DNA from: Cupriavidus lacunae
Lineage (GTDB): Bacteria > Pseudomonadota > Gammaproteobacteria > Burkholderiales > Burkholderiaceae
DNA length: 58,357 nucleotides
NCBI RefSeq assembly: GCF_003353055.1
Contig: NZ_QKWJ01000045.1
Coordinates: 399 to 58,755 of the forward strand
Reading direction: 5' to 3'
Shown here: positions 7,793-17,564 of the stretch, piece by piece
Layout of the letters: every line of letters starts with the position of its first letter
How positions within the stretch are numbered: position 1 is the stretch's first letter
Position numbers and translations under genes: made by a program
The notes under the pieces: generated by a model
What the model was told of the DNA's origin: nothing
The model's input: only the letters and a program-made list of their open reading frames with translations
Databases searched by the model: none

Positions 7793-9441
7793 TCAACTCA
7801 GAGGTTCGCCCAGCAGGTGATCACCGAACTGTTCCCGCAAGCGGTTTTTCAGGATCTTGCCGGTCGCACCCAAGGAAATTGCATCGACGAAGACCACGTC
7901 ATCCGGGGTCCGCCATCTTGCGACTTTTCCTTCATAGAAGGCGAGCAACTGCTCACCCGTGAGCTCTGCTCCCGGCTTCCTGGCGACGATCAGCAAGGGG
8001 CGCTCATCCCATTTGGCATGCTTCGCCGCGATGCAGGCCGCCTGCGACACCGCCGGATGAGCCATCGCAATGTTCTCCAGATCAATCGACCCTATCCATT
8101 CGCCTCCCGATTTGATCACGTCCTTGCTGCGGTCAGTAATCTGCATGAAGCCATCGGCATCGATGGTAGCAACGTCTCCAGTCGGGAACCAGCCGTGCGC
8201 TTCGCCATCGATCTGAAGCGGGCTGCCGCCTTCATTCCTGAAGTAGTTGCGCACCACCCATGGCCCGCGCACCAGCAGGTCGCCGGAGGTCACGCCGTCC
8301 CAAGGCAGTTCTTGACCGTCCGCACTGACGATCTTCACATCGACGCCAAATACTGCGCGACCTTGCTTGGACTGCACTTCATAGCGGTCTTCCGGGAGCA
8401 TTTCCATATGCCTGGATTTCATTGCGCCGACCGTACCGAGCGGACTCAGCTCGGTCATTCCCCATGCATGCAATACCGCTACGCCGTAGTCCTCCTGGAA
8501 TTTTCGCAGCATGGAAGGCGGGCAGGCCGCGCCGCCAATGATGGTGCGCTTCATGGTCGAAAACTCGAGGCCGCTCTGTTCGAGATAGCCCAACAGGCCC
8601 TGCCAGACCGTTGGCACGCCGGCGGAGAGCGTGACCTTCTCGGCTTCAAACAAGTCATAGAGCGATTTTCCGTCCAGTCCCTGGCCAGGGAATACGAGCT
8701 TGGCGCCAGTCATGCATGCGACGTACGGAATGCCCCAGGCATAACATGGAACATTGGCCCCACCGGCAGGATCACGTCGCGTGCCGAGCAGTTCAGCGCA
8801 TCCGGCAGCGCCGCCGCATAGGTATGCAACAATGTGGAGCGATGGGTGTACAGGACGTCCTTCGGATTGCCGGTGGTGCCGGACGTATAGCACAGCGTAC
8901 TGGCGGTATCCTCGTCGAAGATCGGCCACGTATAGGCCGTAGAACTTTGCTCGATCAGGTCTTCGTAGCACTGCAGGTTCGCGATGATGGAATCCCGCGG
9001 CATATGCGTGCGATCGGTCATCGCGATAAAGGCCTTGACGGTCTTGCAGCGGCCCGCAATGGCCTGGACCAGCGGCAGGAAGGTCAGGTCGAAGAAGATG
9101 TACTGGTCTTCCGCATGATTGGCGATATAGACGACCTGGTCCTCATGCCGTCGAGGATTGATAGTGTGCATCACCGCGCCCATGCCGGAGATGCCGTAGT
9201 ACAGCTCCATATGACGATAGCCGTTCCATGCCAGCGTGCCGACGCGGTCGGACGCGTTCACACCCAGGCTGGTCAGCGCGTTGGCCATCTGGCGGGCGCG
9301 GCGGTGACAGTCGCGGAAGGTGTAGCGATGGAGGTCGCCCTCAACCCGGCGTGACACGATCTCCGTATCGCCGTGGTGTCGATCCGCATGCACGATCAGT
9401 GAGGAGATCAACAACTGCTTATGCATCATCAAACCGTTCAT
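7793..9441 (-). pseudogene. Acyl-CoA synthetase (AMP-binding) with a one-base frameshift
   Basis: Two overlapping frames together make one complete fatty/aryl-acid CoA ligase of about 548 residues. The N-terminal frame (from 9441, MNGLMMHKQLL) carries the ATP-binding motif YTSGTTGNPKD, where the family normally has PKG. The second carries GGAACPPSM, HAWGMTELSP, the hinge FPTGDVATIDADGFM and the catalytic lysine region ATGKILKNRLR. The frame changes in FHV-NAWG at about 8742, where a single base is missing (plus strand GCATAACATGG; GCATTAACATGG would restore it). It is last in a minus-strand operon with an SDR, an MFS transporter and a BKACE enzyme, and would activate the pathway acid. Either a true pseudogene or a sequencing error. 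Confidence 0.8.
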
Positions 9442-9649
9442 GGGTCAATTCACCTTCTGTAGTCTTGCGTAAGTCTTGGTGTCACGCCGCGAGGCCGGCC
9501 TTGGCCTGTGGCGGTATTCGGGCTGTGCCGCAAGCTTGATCCGTTCCTGCGTGGTCATCTGGTCCCGCTGCCCTGTCCGGGGTTGCGTTCTTATGCCACC
9601 GGGCAGAGCCTTCGCGGGAAGATCGTGCTGGGGCATGTGGTGCGCACGG

Positions 9650-10489
9650 TCAGATCACGACTCCGCCATTGGGGCTGATCACCTGTCCGACCAGGTAATG
9701 GTCGCCGGCCAGGTAGGTCACGGTCGACGCATATTCCTGCATCGTGCCCAGGCGTCCAGCCGGGACGACCTGCCAGAACTGGTTGCGCTTTTCCTTACCA
9801 GCGGCCGCGAAATATTCCGTAAATTCTGGAGTTGCCACACCGCCTGGAGCCATGGCATTGACAAAGATATTGGCGCCGGCTACTTCGGCAGCCACCGATT
9901 TGGTGAAGGCGATTACCGCGCCTTTGGTCGCGCAGTAATTCGGGCTATGCGCGCTCATCGCCGAGAAGCCGGCAATCGATGCGATGTTGATGATCTTGCC
10001 GTCGCGCTGGGGTTCCATCAGCTTGAGCGCTTCGCGTGTGCAATAGAACACGCCGTGCACATTAACGTCCCAGTAGCGATGCCAATCTTCGTCGCTCATA
10101 TGGCTGGTAAAGCCCAGCGACTGGCGCGGCACCGGGGAGGTGATATAGGCATAGTGCTTGTTGCGGCGCTCGACGTCGATTGGCCGGTTCGGCACGAGCG
10201 CGGCATTATTGACCAGGATGTGCAACGTGCCGAAGCGTTCGGCGATAGCGGCGAACATGTTGTCAACTTCGATGCTCGAGGACACGTCGCAGCGCAGCGC
10301 GAGGCACTGTTCGCCGGCCGCTTCCACCGCTGCGCGCGTTTGCTCGAGTGCGGGCATGTCGATGTCACAGATCATGACGTGCGCACCCGCCATGGCGAGG
10401 TCGATCGCGATAGCGCCACCCATGCCGCGACCGGCGCCAGTGACCAGGGCGACTCGCCCTTGCAGATTTTTCCTTTGATTCTGCGTCAT
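9650..10489 (-). CDS. Short-chain dehydrogenase/reductase (SDR)
   Basis: A 279-residue NAD(P)-dependent oxidoreductase of the classical SDR type. The cofactor motif TGAGRGMG is at residues 17-24, the acidic Asp in CDID at the end of strand 2 suggests NAD+ preference, NNAA is at 94-97, and the catalytic Ser (SIAGFSAMS), Tyr185 and Lys189 (YCATK) are all present. It would oxidise or reduce a hydroxy/keto intermediate of the neighbouring catabolic operon; the substrate cannot be read. It starts seven bases after the end of the upstream MFS gene and is followed by a 208-base spacer before the broken CoA ligase. Confidence 0.9.
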   Translation of the reverse strand: MTQNQRKNLQGRVALVTGAGRGMGGAIAIDLAMAGAHVMICDIDMPALEQTRAAVEAAGEQCLALRCDVSSSIEVDNMFAAIAERFGTLHILVNNAALVPNRPIDVERRNKHYAYITSPVPRQSLGFTSHMSDEDWHRYWDVNVHGVFYCTREALKLMEPQRDGKIINIASIAGFSAMSAHSPNYCATKGAVIAFTKSVAAEVAGANIFVNAMAPGGVATPEFTEYFAAAGKEKRNQFWQVVPAGRLGTMQEYASTVTYLAGDHYLVGQVISPNGGVVI

Positions 10490-10495
10490 GATTCC

Positions 10496-11770
10496 TTACC
10501 TTGTGGTTTGCAGGGGATGAATGTCGATGGCCGGCTGCTGGCACGACGCGCGCGCGGCCAGCGCGAAGAACAGTGCCGAAGAAATTGCCAGCACATCCGT
10601 GGTCAGCAGCACGCGTGTCAGAGGCACAGTGGTGCCATTTGCGATGAGGTAGTCTGTCGCAGCGCCCACGGCCACGGTGCCAATGGCGATCGCGAAGACG
10701 TTGATGCATAGCATCGTGAAGCCAGAGATCGTCGACCGCATTTTTTGCGGTGCCATGCTAGTGATAGCCGCATTGGCCGGGCCGTAAAGTGCCAGCGGCA
10801 GGAAGAAGCCCACGCACATGCCGATGTAGAATAGTGCGGATCCGGCAGGGGCGAAACGATAGGCGATGATGAACGGTGCGCAGAACACGACGAGCAGCGT
10901 CATGAACGTGGCATGTCCGCCAGGTAGTTTGCGCGCCATGCGGTCGCTGAGGACGCCACCCACCACCGAGCCGAGCGTGCCGAACAGCAGTTGCAGCGCG
11001 CCGATGCGGGTGGCGATGCCGGCGGCATCCATGCCGCGCTCATTCACCATCCACAGTTGCGTAAAAGAGAGGCTAGCGAAGGCGATGTGCGTTAGCACGA
11101 AGCCAGCAATGGTGAAGCGAAGCGCGCGATGCCCCCTGATCAGCCGAAGTACGGTGAGCACTTGTTGCAGGGCGGGCGCGCCCCGATCCTCGGGCGCAAG
11201 CTGGCCGCGATATTCCTTCAGCAATGCCAGCGGCATGGCGATGGCGACGCCGATCACGCCCAAGGCATAGAAGGTCGTGCGCCAGCCGTGCGCGGCACCA
11301 ATGGTGCCGGCCAGCAGGAAGCTGCAGCCGATGCCCAGCGGGATGCCCATGAAGAACAAGCCCATCGCCGTGCCGCGCCGCTTCTCGGAGAACAACTCGG
11401 CCAGCAAGCCCACCGCGGCTGGCACCAGGGCCGCCTCGCCGCTGGCGACAAAGAAGCGCGCGATCGCCATTTGCTCGAAGGTCTGTGCATGGCCAGAAGC
11501 CCAGGTGCAGACGCTCCAGATCAGCACGCCGGCCGCGATGATCCGCGTCCGGCTGAAACGATCCGCGAGCGTGCCCATGAACATCGCCATGACGCCGAAG
11601 CTCAGCACCCAGACCGCGCCGACCAGGAATCCGTATTGCGCATTGTTGATCGCCAGATCCTTGATGATTTGCGGCGAGAATCCCAGCAGCACGTTACGGT
11701 CGATGTGCGCAAGCAGGTGGATCGTCAACAACGTTGCCAGAACGGCAGAGGGGCATTTTTTCCAGAACAT
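10496..11770 (-). CDS. MFS transporter
   Basis: A 424-residue major facilitator superfamily protein with about twelve hydrophobic segments. The conserved motif between helices 2 and 3 is seen (FMGTLADRFSRTRII), and the second half repeats it (GGVLSDRMARKLPGG). This type imports organic acids or similar metabolites with protons. It lies inside the minus-strand operon, seven bases before the SDR gene and 81 bases after the BKACE gene, so it probably imports the substrate degraded by that operon. Confidence 0.88.
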   Translation of the reverse strand: MFWKKCPSAVLATLLTIHLLAHIDRNVLLGFSPQIIKDLAINNAQYGFLVGAVWVLSFGVMAMFMGTLADRFSRTRIIAAGVLIWSVCTWASGHAQTFEQMAIARFFVASGEAALVPAAVGLLAELFSEKRRGTAMGLFFMGIPLGIGCSFLLAGTIGAAHGWRTTFYALGVIGVAIAMPLALLKEYRGQLAPEDRGAPALQQVLTVLRLIRGHRALRFTIAGFVLTHIAFASLSFTQLWMVNERGMDAAGIATRIGALQLLFGTLGSVVGGVLSDRMARKLPGGHATFMTLLVVFCAPFIIAYRFAPAGSALFYIGMCVGFFLPLALYGPANAAITSMAPQKMRSTISGFTMLCINVFAIAIGTVAVGAATDYLIANGTTVPLTRVLLTTDVLAISSALFFALAARASCQQPAIDIHPLQTTR

Positions 11771-11851
11771 CAGATGTCTCCAGAGCGCAGGATCATTTGT
11801 CTGCCGGACGGAATACGGTACGCTGCCGCAGTCCGTCCGGGACTCGCCGGC

Positions 11852-12907
11852 TTACGCTACCTTGCGCAAAGGAACACCGCGCTGCGCCGGCGCACGGTTG
11901 GGCACCATGCCCAAGGCTTTCAGCGTCTCATCGGTGGATTGCCAATGGGTGCCAATCTGGTAGATCCGGCGGGCATCGTCGCCGGTGGCGATGTCGCGAT
12001 TGAGCTCACGCGCAATGCGCACCATCTTCTCGATCTGCTGCACCGAGGTCGCCCGTTTGCCGTCCGGGCCGAACAGCGTGTCTTCGATGCCGACGCGCAC
12101 ATGCAGGCCCAACGCGATGGCCATGGTGTTCATTGGCACGACATTGCGATTCAGGGTTTCCAGCGTGAGCACAGCACCATCTGGCGTGCGTCGGGCGAAC
12201 TCCAGCATGTCGGCCGGGTGCAGGCCTGAAGCACCACCGCCGATGGCGACGTAATTCAGGTTCAGCGGGCCTTGGTACAGACCCCTACGGATTAGGCGCT
12301 CGAGCGTCTCCAGTTGCGCCAGGTTGCCAAGCATGAATTGAGGCTGGATACCATTAGCCACCAGCCGCCTGATGTGTTCCTCATGCCACGACGGGTTGGA
12401 CGGGGAGACCATGTCCCGGTACGCCGCCTGCACTGCGGGATTGGTGAACGACGTGTCGGCGATGTCCGCCTCGGTCATCAACTCCATGATGTTCATCTGG
12501 CCGGTGTTGATGGCAACGGTGACCTGATCCGGCCGGGGATTGAGCTCCGCAATCATATGGCGCGTGTCGTCACTGGGCCACTTGGCGGCTTTTCCTTCAT
12601 CTTCCGGAGCGAACGAGATGGAACCGCCCACTTGCAATACCATCTTGGGCACGGCTTCGCGCAGGCGGGCCAGCATCTCATTGAACATGGACAGGCGCTT
12701 GCTGCCCTTGCCGTCGGCCTCGCGCACGTGGACGTGAAGCACCGTGGCGCCGGCGTTGTAGCAGTCGACCGCCTTCTGGACCTGCTCATCCATGGTGACT
12801 GGGATATCGTCGGAGTCGCCAGGAATCCATTGCGGCCCGTAGGGCGCAACCTGAATCACGAGTTTTTCCTGGTTTTCGGGCAGCAGGGAGTCGTCTAGGA
12901 AATGCAT
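11852..12907 (-). CDS. BKACE-family enzyme (3-keto-5-aminohexanoate cleavage-like)
   Basis: A 351-residue protein of the beta-keto acid cleavage enzyme family. Members condense a beta-keto acid with acetyl-CoA through a zinc ion, giving acetoacetate and a new CoA thioester. The zinc-binding His-Val-His motif sits in ATVLHVHVREADGKG, followed by the VLQVGGSISF strand and GGGASGLHPADMLE near the middle; a C-terminal strand reads LHVRVGIEDTLF. The substrate specificity of BKACE subfamilies depends on pocket residues I cannot assign. Within the operon it could split a beta-keto intermediate made by the SDR or oxidised from the CoA ester. Confidence 0.9.
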   Translation of the reverse strand: MHFLDDSLLPENQEKLVIQVAPYGPQWIPGDSDDIPVTMDEQVQKAVDCYNAGATVLHVHVREADGKGSKRLSMFNEMLARLREAVPKMVLQVGGSISFAPEDEGKAAKWPSDDTRHMIAELNPRPDQVTVAINTGQMNIMELMTEADIADTSFTNPAVQAAYRDMVSPSNPSWHEEHIRRLVANGIQPQFMLGNLAQLETLERLIRRGLYQGPLNLNYVAIGGGASGLHPADMLEFARRTPDGAVLTLETLNRNVVPMNTMAIALGLHVRVGIEDTLFGPDGKRATSVQQIEKMVRIARELNRDIATGDDARRIYQIGTHWQSTDETLKALGMVPNRAPAQRGVPLRKVA

Positions 12908-12978
12908 GGCTTGTCGTCCTCGATGATGTTCGTGGGTTAAGGGATCTGGTGGGGGGGATTGGGGGGGCGGCTTGGTAC

Positions 12979-13386
12979 TCAGGCGGCAGCCCGGGTGGTG
13001 GTCGTCCTGGCCTGCTCGATGGCCGCCAGTTCCTCCAGAAGAATCGGTGCCCCCAGGCTGCTGGTATGGATGCCAAGCACACTTACCGCCTGCAGCACGG
13101 CAGCAATCTCTGCCCTGGTGGCGCCCAGCTCGAGCGCCTTGCGGATGTGACGGCGCGTGCCCGGTGCGTACATATGGGTGCAGGACGCGTCCACCGCGAT
13201 GGCGATGAATTCGAGCACCTTCGGCTCCAGCACGCCCGACATCACCGTGTGCGCGCCCATTGCCATGAATTTCTCAGTCCAGGCGGGATCCAGTTCCGCA
13301 ATGGGATCCCAGGCCGGATTCCAGGAACCGGTTGCGCGCAGGTGATCGCAAACCGGGGTAGCGGTGCCGCTCGTCTTATCGCTCAT
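12979..13386 (-). CDS. Carboxymuconolactone decarboxylase-like protein
   Basis: A 135-residue all-helical CMD/AhpD-fold protein. The core (about residues 50-120) reads KVLEFIAIAVDASCTHMYAP, then HIRKALELGATRAEIAAVLQ, the usual helix pair. AhpD-type members have a Cys-x-x-Cys redox pair; here only the first Cys is present (SCTHM), which favours a decarboxylase-like or structural role over peroxidase chemistry. The start at 13386 (MSDKTSG) lies after an acceptable purine-rich site (GGAGACGAGTA). It is the first gene of the minus-strand operon, 71 bases before the BKACE gene, and divergent from the AraC gene. Confidence 0.82.
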   Translation of the reverse strand: MSDKTSGTATPVCDHLRATGSWNPAWDPIAELDPAWTEKFMAMGAHTVMSGVLEPKVLEFIAIAVDASCTHMYAPGTRRHIRKALELGATRAEIAAVLQAVSVLGIHTSSLGAPILLEELAAIEQARTTTTRAAA

Positions 13387-13477
13387 TACTCGTCTCCTTG
13401 ACTGTCTTGACTGGCGCGCCGCATATGCGCGCCTCGTGTGTCTGGAGGCAAGTATCGGACACGGGCGGATTGCCAAT

Positions 13478-13506
13478 TTGACATCCCGGGAGTTTGAATT
13501 TACATA
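13478..13506 (+). promoter_or_regulatory. Sigma-70-type promoter for the AraC gene
   Basis: TTGACA at 13478-13483 and TACATA at 13501-13506 are separated by exactly 17 bases, upstream of the AraC start at 13529. A start of transcription near 13513 would leave a short leader. The divergent catabolic operon starts about 90 bases away, so an operator shared by both directions is plausible. Confidence 0.6.
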
Positions 13507-13528
13507 TTGGGTAGTACGGGAAAACCTT

Positions 13529-14887
13529 ATGGCCTACTTAGTTCGCAGTGCCGCCCTGACCGACTACGTCAGGGTGGCGCGATCCGTTGGGATTGATCCC
13601 TATCGGCACTTGCGTGATGCCGGCATTGACCGGTCTGCGTTATTGGCCCCGGACATCATGATTCCAGCCGAGGCGGTGGGGCGCCTGCTGGAAGCATCGG
13701 CCGAGGCCGCCGGCATCGAGGATCTTGGCCTGCGTATGGCGGAGTCCCGCCAGCTCTCCAACCTCGGGCCGCTCGGTTTTGTGACACAGGAGCAGCCCAC
13801 GCTACGCAAGGCGCTCGACTCGGTGTCGCACTACCTGCGGCTGCAGAACGAAGCGCTCCACATGCGCATCGAGGAAGCGGAGGGCATCGTCATCATCCGG
13901 GAGGACCTGCTCGCCGGCTACGCTGGCTCCATGCGGCAGGCAATGCAATTGGTGCTGGGCGTCTTGCACAGGACGCTGAGCACGCTTCTCGGCGCCGCGT
14001 GGCGGCCGCATACCATCTGCTTCACGCATGCCGCTCCCGCCAGCCTCGCCATGTACGCGCGGGTGTTTGGGGCCCCGGTTCTGTTCAGGCAGGATTTTGA
14101 TGGTCTAGTGTGCCAGGCGGCCGATCTTGAAGTCGCGATCCCGGCCTACGATCCGGTCATGGCGCAGCAGGTGCGCCGTTACCTGGATGCGATGCTCGCT
14201 CAGTCCAGCGCGACGATGCCCGACAAGGTGAGGAAGCTCGTCATCACACTACTTCCGTCGGGCACCTGTTCGGTGGATCGCGTGGCGCAGCATCTGGGCG
14301 TCGGTCGCAGGACCGTATATAGTCGCCTCGCGCAGCACGGCGAAAGCTACCTGGCTATCGTCGACGGTGTGCGGGAGGACCTGGTGAAGCGGTATATCGA
14401 TAGCGACGATCGGCCGCTGTCTGAAGTCGCGACGCTGGTGGGATTTTCATCATTGAGCGCATTTTCCCGCTGGTTTGGGCGCCGCTTCGGATGTAGCGTT
14501 TCGAGGTGGCGGAGCAGAAGGGGTAATGCTGCGGCACCCAAGGATTCAGGCACAAATGCGTCATATGACATTGGCAACGCTGCGGCAGCCGGACACTATG
14601 GCGGCGTGCCTGCCGTCCTGGCCCCTTCCGATCTTCCTGCCGATCCCGAGGCGGTACGCGCCATCGCGCTGGAGCAGAACCGGCTGGCGCGCGCACTGTG
14701 GGAGCAGCTCGAGAGCTTGAAGCACCAGGTCGCGCAGCCTGACCGTGCGCAGTCTGGCGCCAGTTCCGAGCGCCTGCTGGGGCAGGCCGAACCCCTTGCA
14801 GCGCCGCTGGATCTGCCGCCGCCACCGGTGGCAGCCAAGGCCAAGGGGGCAGGGGCAAGGCACACCCGCAAGATCCAACGATCCTGA
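13529..14887 (+). CDS. AraC-family regulator with an extra C-terminal tail
   Basis: A 452-residue frame. Residues about 15-200 match the AraC-type arabinose-binding domain of the OruR/ArgR-like branch (DYVRVARSVGIDPYRHLRDA, IPAEAVGRLLEASA). The HTH_18 DNA-binding domain follows at about 235-330, with SVDRVAQHLGVGRRTVYSRL and LSEVATLVGFSSLSAFSRWF. It should control the divergent BKACE operon. AraC proteins normally end just after the second helix-turn-helix, but this frame continues about 120 residues (from about 14530) with a helical EQNRLARALWEQLESLKHQ segment and a Pro/Ala-rich basic end. That tail is unlike any AraC domain I know and may come from a fused fragment of another gene. Confidence 0.82.
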   Translation: MAYLVRSAALTDYVRVARSVGIDPYRHLRDAGIDRSALLAPDIMIPAEAVGRLLEASAEAAGIEDLGLRMAESRQLSNLGPLGFVTQEQPTLRKALDSVSHYLRLQNEALHMRIEEAEGIVIIREDLLAGYAGSMRQAMQLVLGVLHRTLSTLLGAAWRPHTICFTHAAPASLAMYARVFGAPVLFRQDFDGLVCQAADLEVAIPAYDPVMAQQVRRYLDAMLAQSSATMPDKVRKLVITLLPSGTCSVDRVAQHLGVGRRTVYSRLAQHGESYLAIVDGVREDLVKRYIDSDDRPLSEVATLVGFSSLSAFSRWFGRRFGCSVSRWRSRRGNAAAPKDSGTNASYDIGNAAAAGHYGGVPAVLAPSDLPADPEAVRAIALEQNRLARALWEQLESLKHQVAQPDRAQSGASSERLLGQAEPLAAPLDLPPPPVAAKAKGAGARHTRKIQRS

Positions 14888-15143
14888 TCGCGAATAGGGA
14901 GGCTCTCAAAAGACGCTCGCGATCGATGACCAGAATCGCGATCCTCCCGCCGAGGCATACCCGCCGCAGGTATTGACTGAAGTTCATGCCGATCGCGTTG
15001 CCGACGAGAAAAGGCGGCAACAGATTCAGTACGAACTGACACACGGCCACGTAGCAAAGGGGGCAGCGGCTGAACTTTGGTCCACTATCGGCCCGGCGTT
15101 TTACGGTCTAGCCTGAAGCAATCTGCTTCCTTGAACCCCGCCC

Positions 15144-17444
15144 ATGAATGCCGAAGCGATATCAAGAAAGCATCAGATCCCGGCATGGATGGTCCAGGGA
15201 GAGAAAGCGCGCCCGTCAAGGCGCGCATACCCCAGGCGCCTTGGGTGCGTACTGGCCGCCGCATTCATCACGCTCCTGTCACCGATTCGTGCGGCGGCGC
15301 AGTCTCCTGCCGCTCCCCTCGGCCGGCCCCGAATCTGCCTGGTGCTGTCCGGCGGCGGTGCCCGTGGCGCTGCCCATATCGGAGTGTTGAAGGTCCTGGA
15401 ATCGCTGCGCGTGCCAGTTGACTGCATCACGGGCACCAGCATGGGTTCGCTGGTCGGTGCGGCTTATGCCACCGGCGTCACCCCGGACGAGATGGAGGCG
15501 TTGGTGTCCGGCTTGTCCAGCAAAGAGCTGTTCAGGGAGCGGCCCCCACGGCAGGATCTTGCCATCCGGCGCAAGCTGGAAGACCGCACCAATCTCTTCA
15601 CCCCCGAAGTGGGCGTCAAGGACGGCAGCGTGGTGCTGCCCAAGGGCGCCATCACCGGCGTGCAGCTCGAGAAGGTGCTGCGCGGGCTGGCGCGGGCGCC
15701 GGGCTATCGCAATTTCGATGCCTTGCCGATTCCATACCGCGCGGTAGCGACCGACCTGGTGACGGGCACCGCCGTGGTATTCAGCAAGGGCGAGCTGGCC
15801 AGTGTCATGCGCGCCAGCATGTCGGTGCCCGGTGTCGTCGCGCCGATCGACTACGAGGGGCATCTGCTGGTCGACGGGGGGCTGACAAACAACCTGCCCG
15901 TGGATGTGGCGCGCGCCATGGGTGCCGACATCATCATTGCCGTCAACCTCGGTACGCCGCTCATGCGGCGCGAAGAACTGGGCTCCTTGCTCGGAGTGAC
16001 CGGGCAAATGCTGAATATCCTCACCGAACAAAACGTGCGTGCCTCGCTGGCCCAGCTCAGGCCCGAAGACATCCTGATCTTGCCCGAACTGGGCGAATTC
16101 TCGGCAACCGACTTTGACCATCTGCCAAAGACCATCCCCATCGGCGAGGCCGCTGCACGCAAGTTGGAGGATCGGCTGGCGCCGCTTGGCCTGCCGCCAC
16201 AGGCCTATGCCGCATTGCGCAAACGCCAGCAGGACGTTGCGCCACCCGACCTGCGCCCGGTCGACGAGATCCGCTTCGCACCGTTGGAGCGCGTCAATCC
16301 GGACTTCGCTGCCGCCACCATGGAGACCAGGCCTGGCCTCCCCATCCAGCAGGCTGAGCTGGATCAGGATATGAGCCGGCTGTTCGGCACCGGGGACTTT
16401 GAATACGTCAACTACCGCATTCTCGAGGAGCCCGGCAAGCGGATCCTGTCGGTTGACGCCATCGAAAAATCATACGGGCCAAACTACCTGCGCTTCGGAC
16501 TGGGACTGAGCACCGACTTCCGCGGCGAGTCCTATTTCAACCTGCTGGCCAGTCATCGCCGCACCTGGATCAATTCGCTCGGCGCCGAATGGCGCACCGA
16601 TGTCCAGGCAGGACAGACGAGCAGCCTGACCAGCGAGTTCTACCAGCCGCTGAATACCCGGCAGTCCCTCTTTGTGGCACCGCGTGTGGAACTGGAGCGC
16701 CGTCCCGTCTACGTGTTCCGCGACACAGACCGTATCGCAACATATGACCTGCGCCGGTATGACATTGCCCTGGATGTCGGCAGCCAGTTCACCAAGTACG
16801 GCGAAGCCAGGCTTGGCGTGCTGTTTGGTCGCGAGAACGTAAGCCTTAGTACCGGACCCGCTTTTCTTTCGCCGGGCCCCGACTATGCCAAGCGCGGCGC
16901 CGTTACGGGCCGGCTCCTGCTCGACCAACTGGACAGCACGAGCTTCCCGCGCTCGGGTTACGCCGCCACGGCACATGTCTTTGCCTCCGAGCCGGGCCTG
17001 GGCGCCAGCCAGGCGTACGTCAAGGCCGATGCCGACGGCAGTTATGCGTGGTCAGAAGGCCGGCACACGCTCAACTTCGGCTTCAAGGCTGGCAGCAATA
17101 TTGGCGGCAATCCGCTGCCGCGCTATGACTTATTCCAGTGGGGAGGCTTCCTGCAGCAGTCGGGCTACAGCACCGGACAGTTGATAGGGGGCAACCTCGA
17201 ATTCGTGCGGGCCGTCTACTACTACAAGCTGGCCAGGCAGTCCTTGCTGGAAGGCGTGTATGGAGGCTTCTCGCTGGAAGCGGGCCGTATGGGTGCGCCG
17301 CTGGTGCCGGGGAGCCCCACCGGCGTGCTCAAATCCGGGTCGTTGTTTGTAGCGCTCGATACTCCGGTCGGGCCACTATACGTCGCCTATGGGCGTGCTG
17401 CGGCGGGTCACTATAGCTTCTATCTGTACCTGGGCAAACCGTGA
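15144..17444 (+). CDS. PlpD-type patatin-like phospholipase with outer-membrane barrel
   Basis: A 766-residue type Vd autotransporter-like protein. The order is an N-terminal signal (CVLAAAFITLLSPIRAAAQS), a patatin lipase domain (about 60-260), a POTRA-like linker, then a 16-strand Omp85/D15-style barrel to the C-terminal residue. The patatin parts are complete: oxyanion loop SGGGARGAAH, nucleophile motif GTSMGS, and the catalytic Asp in DGGLTNNLPV. PlpD of Pseudomonas aeruginosa exports its lipase domain in this way; it hydrolyses phospholipids. Several upstream in-frame Met codons exist, and the annotated start leaves an unusually long 35-residue basic region before the signal core, so the true start may be internal. 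Confidence 0.88.
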   Translation: MNAEAISRKHQIPAWMVQGEKARPSRRAYPRRLGCVLAAAFITLLSPIRAAAQSPAAPLGRPRICLVLSGGGARGAAHIGVLKVLESLRVPVDCITGTSMGSLVGAAYATGVTPDEMEALVSGLSSKELFRERPPRQDLAIRRKLEDRTNLFTPEVGVKDGSVVLPKGAITGVQLEKVLRGLARAPGYRNFDALPIPYRAVATDLVTGTAVVFSKGELASVMRASMSVPGVVAPIDYEGHLLVDGGLTNNLPVDVARAMGADIIIAVNLGTPLMRREELGSLLGVTGQMLNILTEQNVRASLAQLRPEDILILPELGEFSATDFDHLPKTIPIGEAAARKLEDRLAPLGLPPQAYAALRKRQQDVAPPDLRPVDEIRFAPLERVNPDFAAATMETRPGLPIQQAELDQDMSRLFGTGDFEYVNYRILEEPGKRILSVDAIEKSYGPNYLRFGLGLSTDFRGESYFNLLASHRRTWINSLGAEWRTDVQAGQTSSLTSEFYQPLNTRQSLFVAPRVELERRPVYVFRDTDRIATYDLRRYDIALDVGSQFTKYGEARLGVLFGRENVSLSTGPAFLSPGPDYAKRGAVTGRLLLDQLDSTSFPRSGYAATAHVFASEPGLGASQAYVKADADGSYAWSEGRHTLNFGFKAGSNIGGNPLPRYDLFQWGGFLQQSGYSTGQLIGGNLEFVRAVYYYKLARQSLLEGVYGGFSLEAGRMGAPLVPGSPTGVLKSGSLFVALDTPVGPLYVAYGRAAAGHYSFYLYLGKP

Positions 17445-17564
17445 CGCCGGACATTAAACCGGCATTGTCAAGGTATGCTTGTTTTGCACTGCAGCCGCAG
17501 ATCGTCTCCGTTCGCCCCGTGCGGACATCCGCATCAAAAGCAAGAACGGAAGGAGAATGCAGAG

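Noticed and set aside
9445..9636. Short minus-strand frame between the SDR gene and the CoA ligase
   Set aside because: Sixty-three codons with Arg/Gln-rich composition and no ribosome-binding site or recognisable domain; treated as spacer.
15279..16121. 280-codon minus-strand frame opposite the patatin domain
   Set aside because: Low-complexity His/Gln-rich translation with no family resemblance; the sense strand is a complete patatin.
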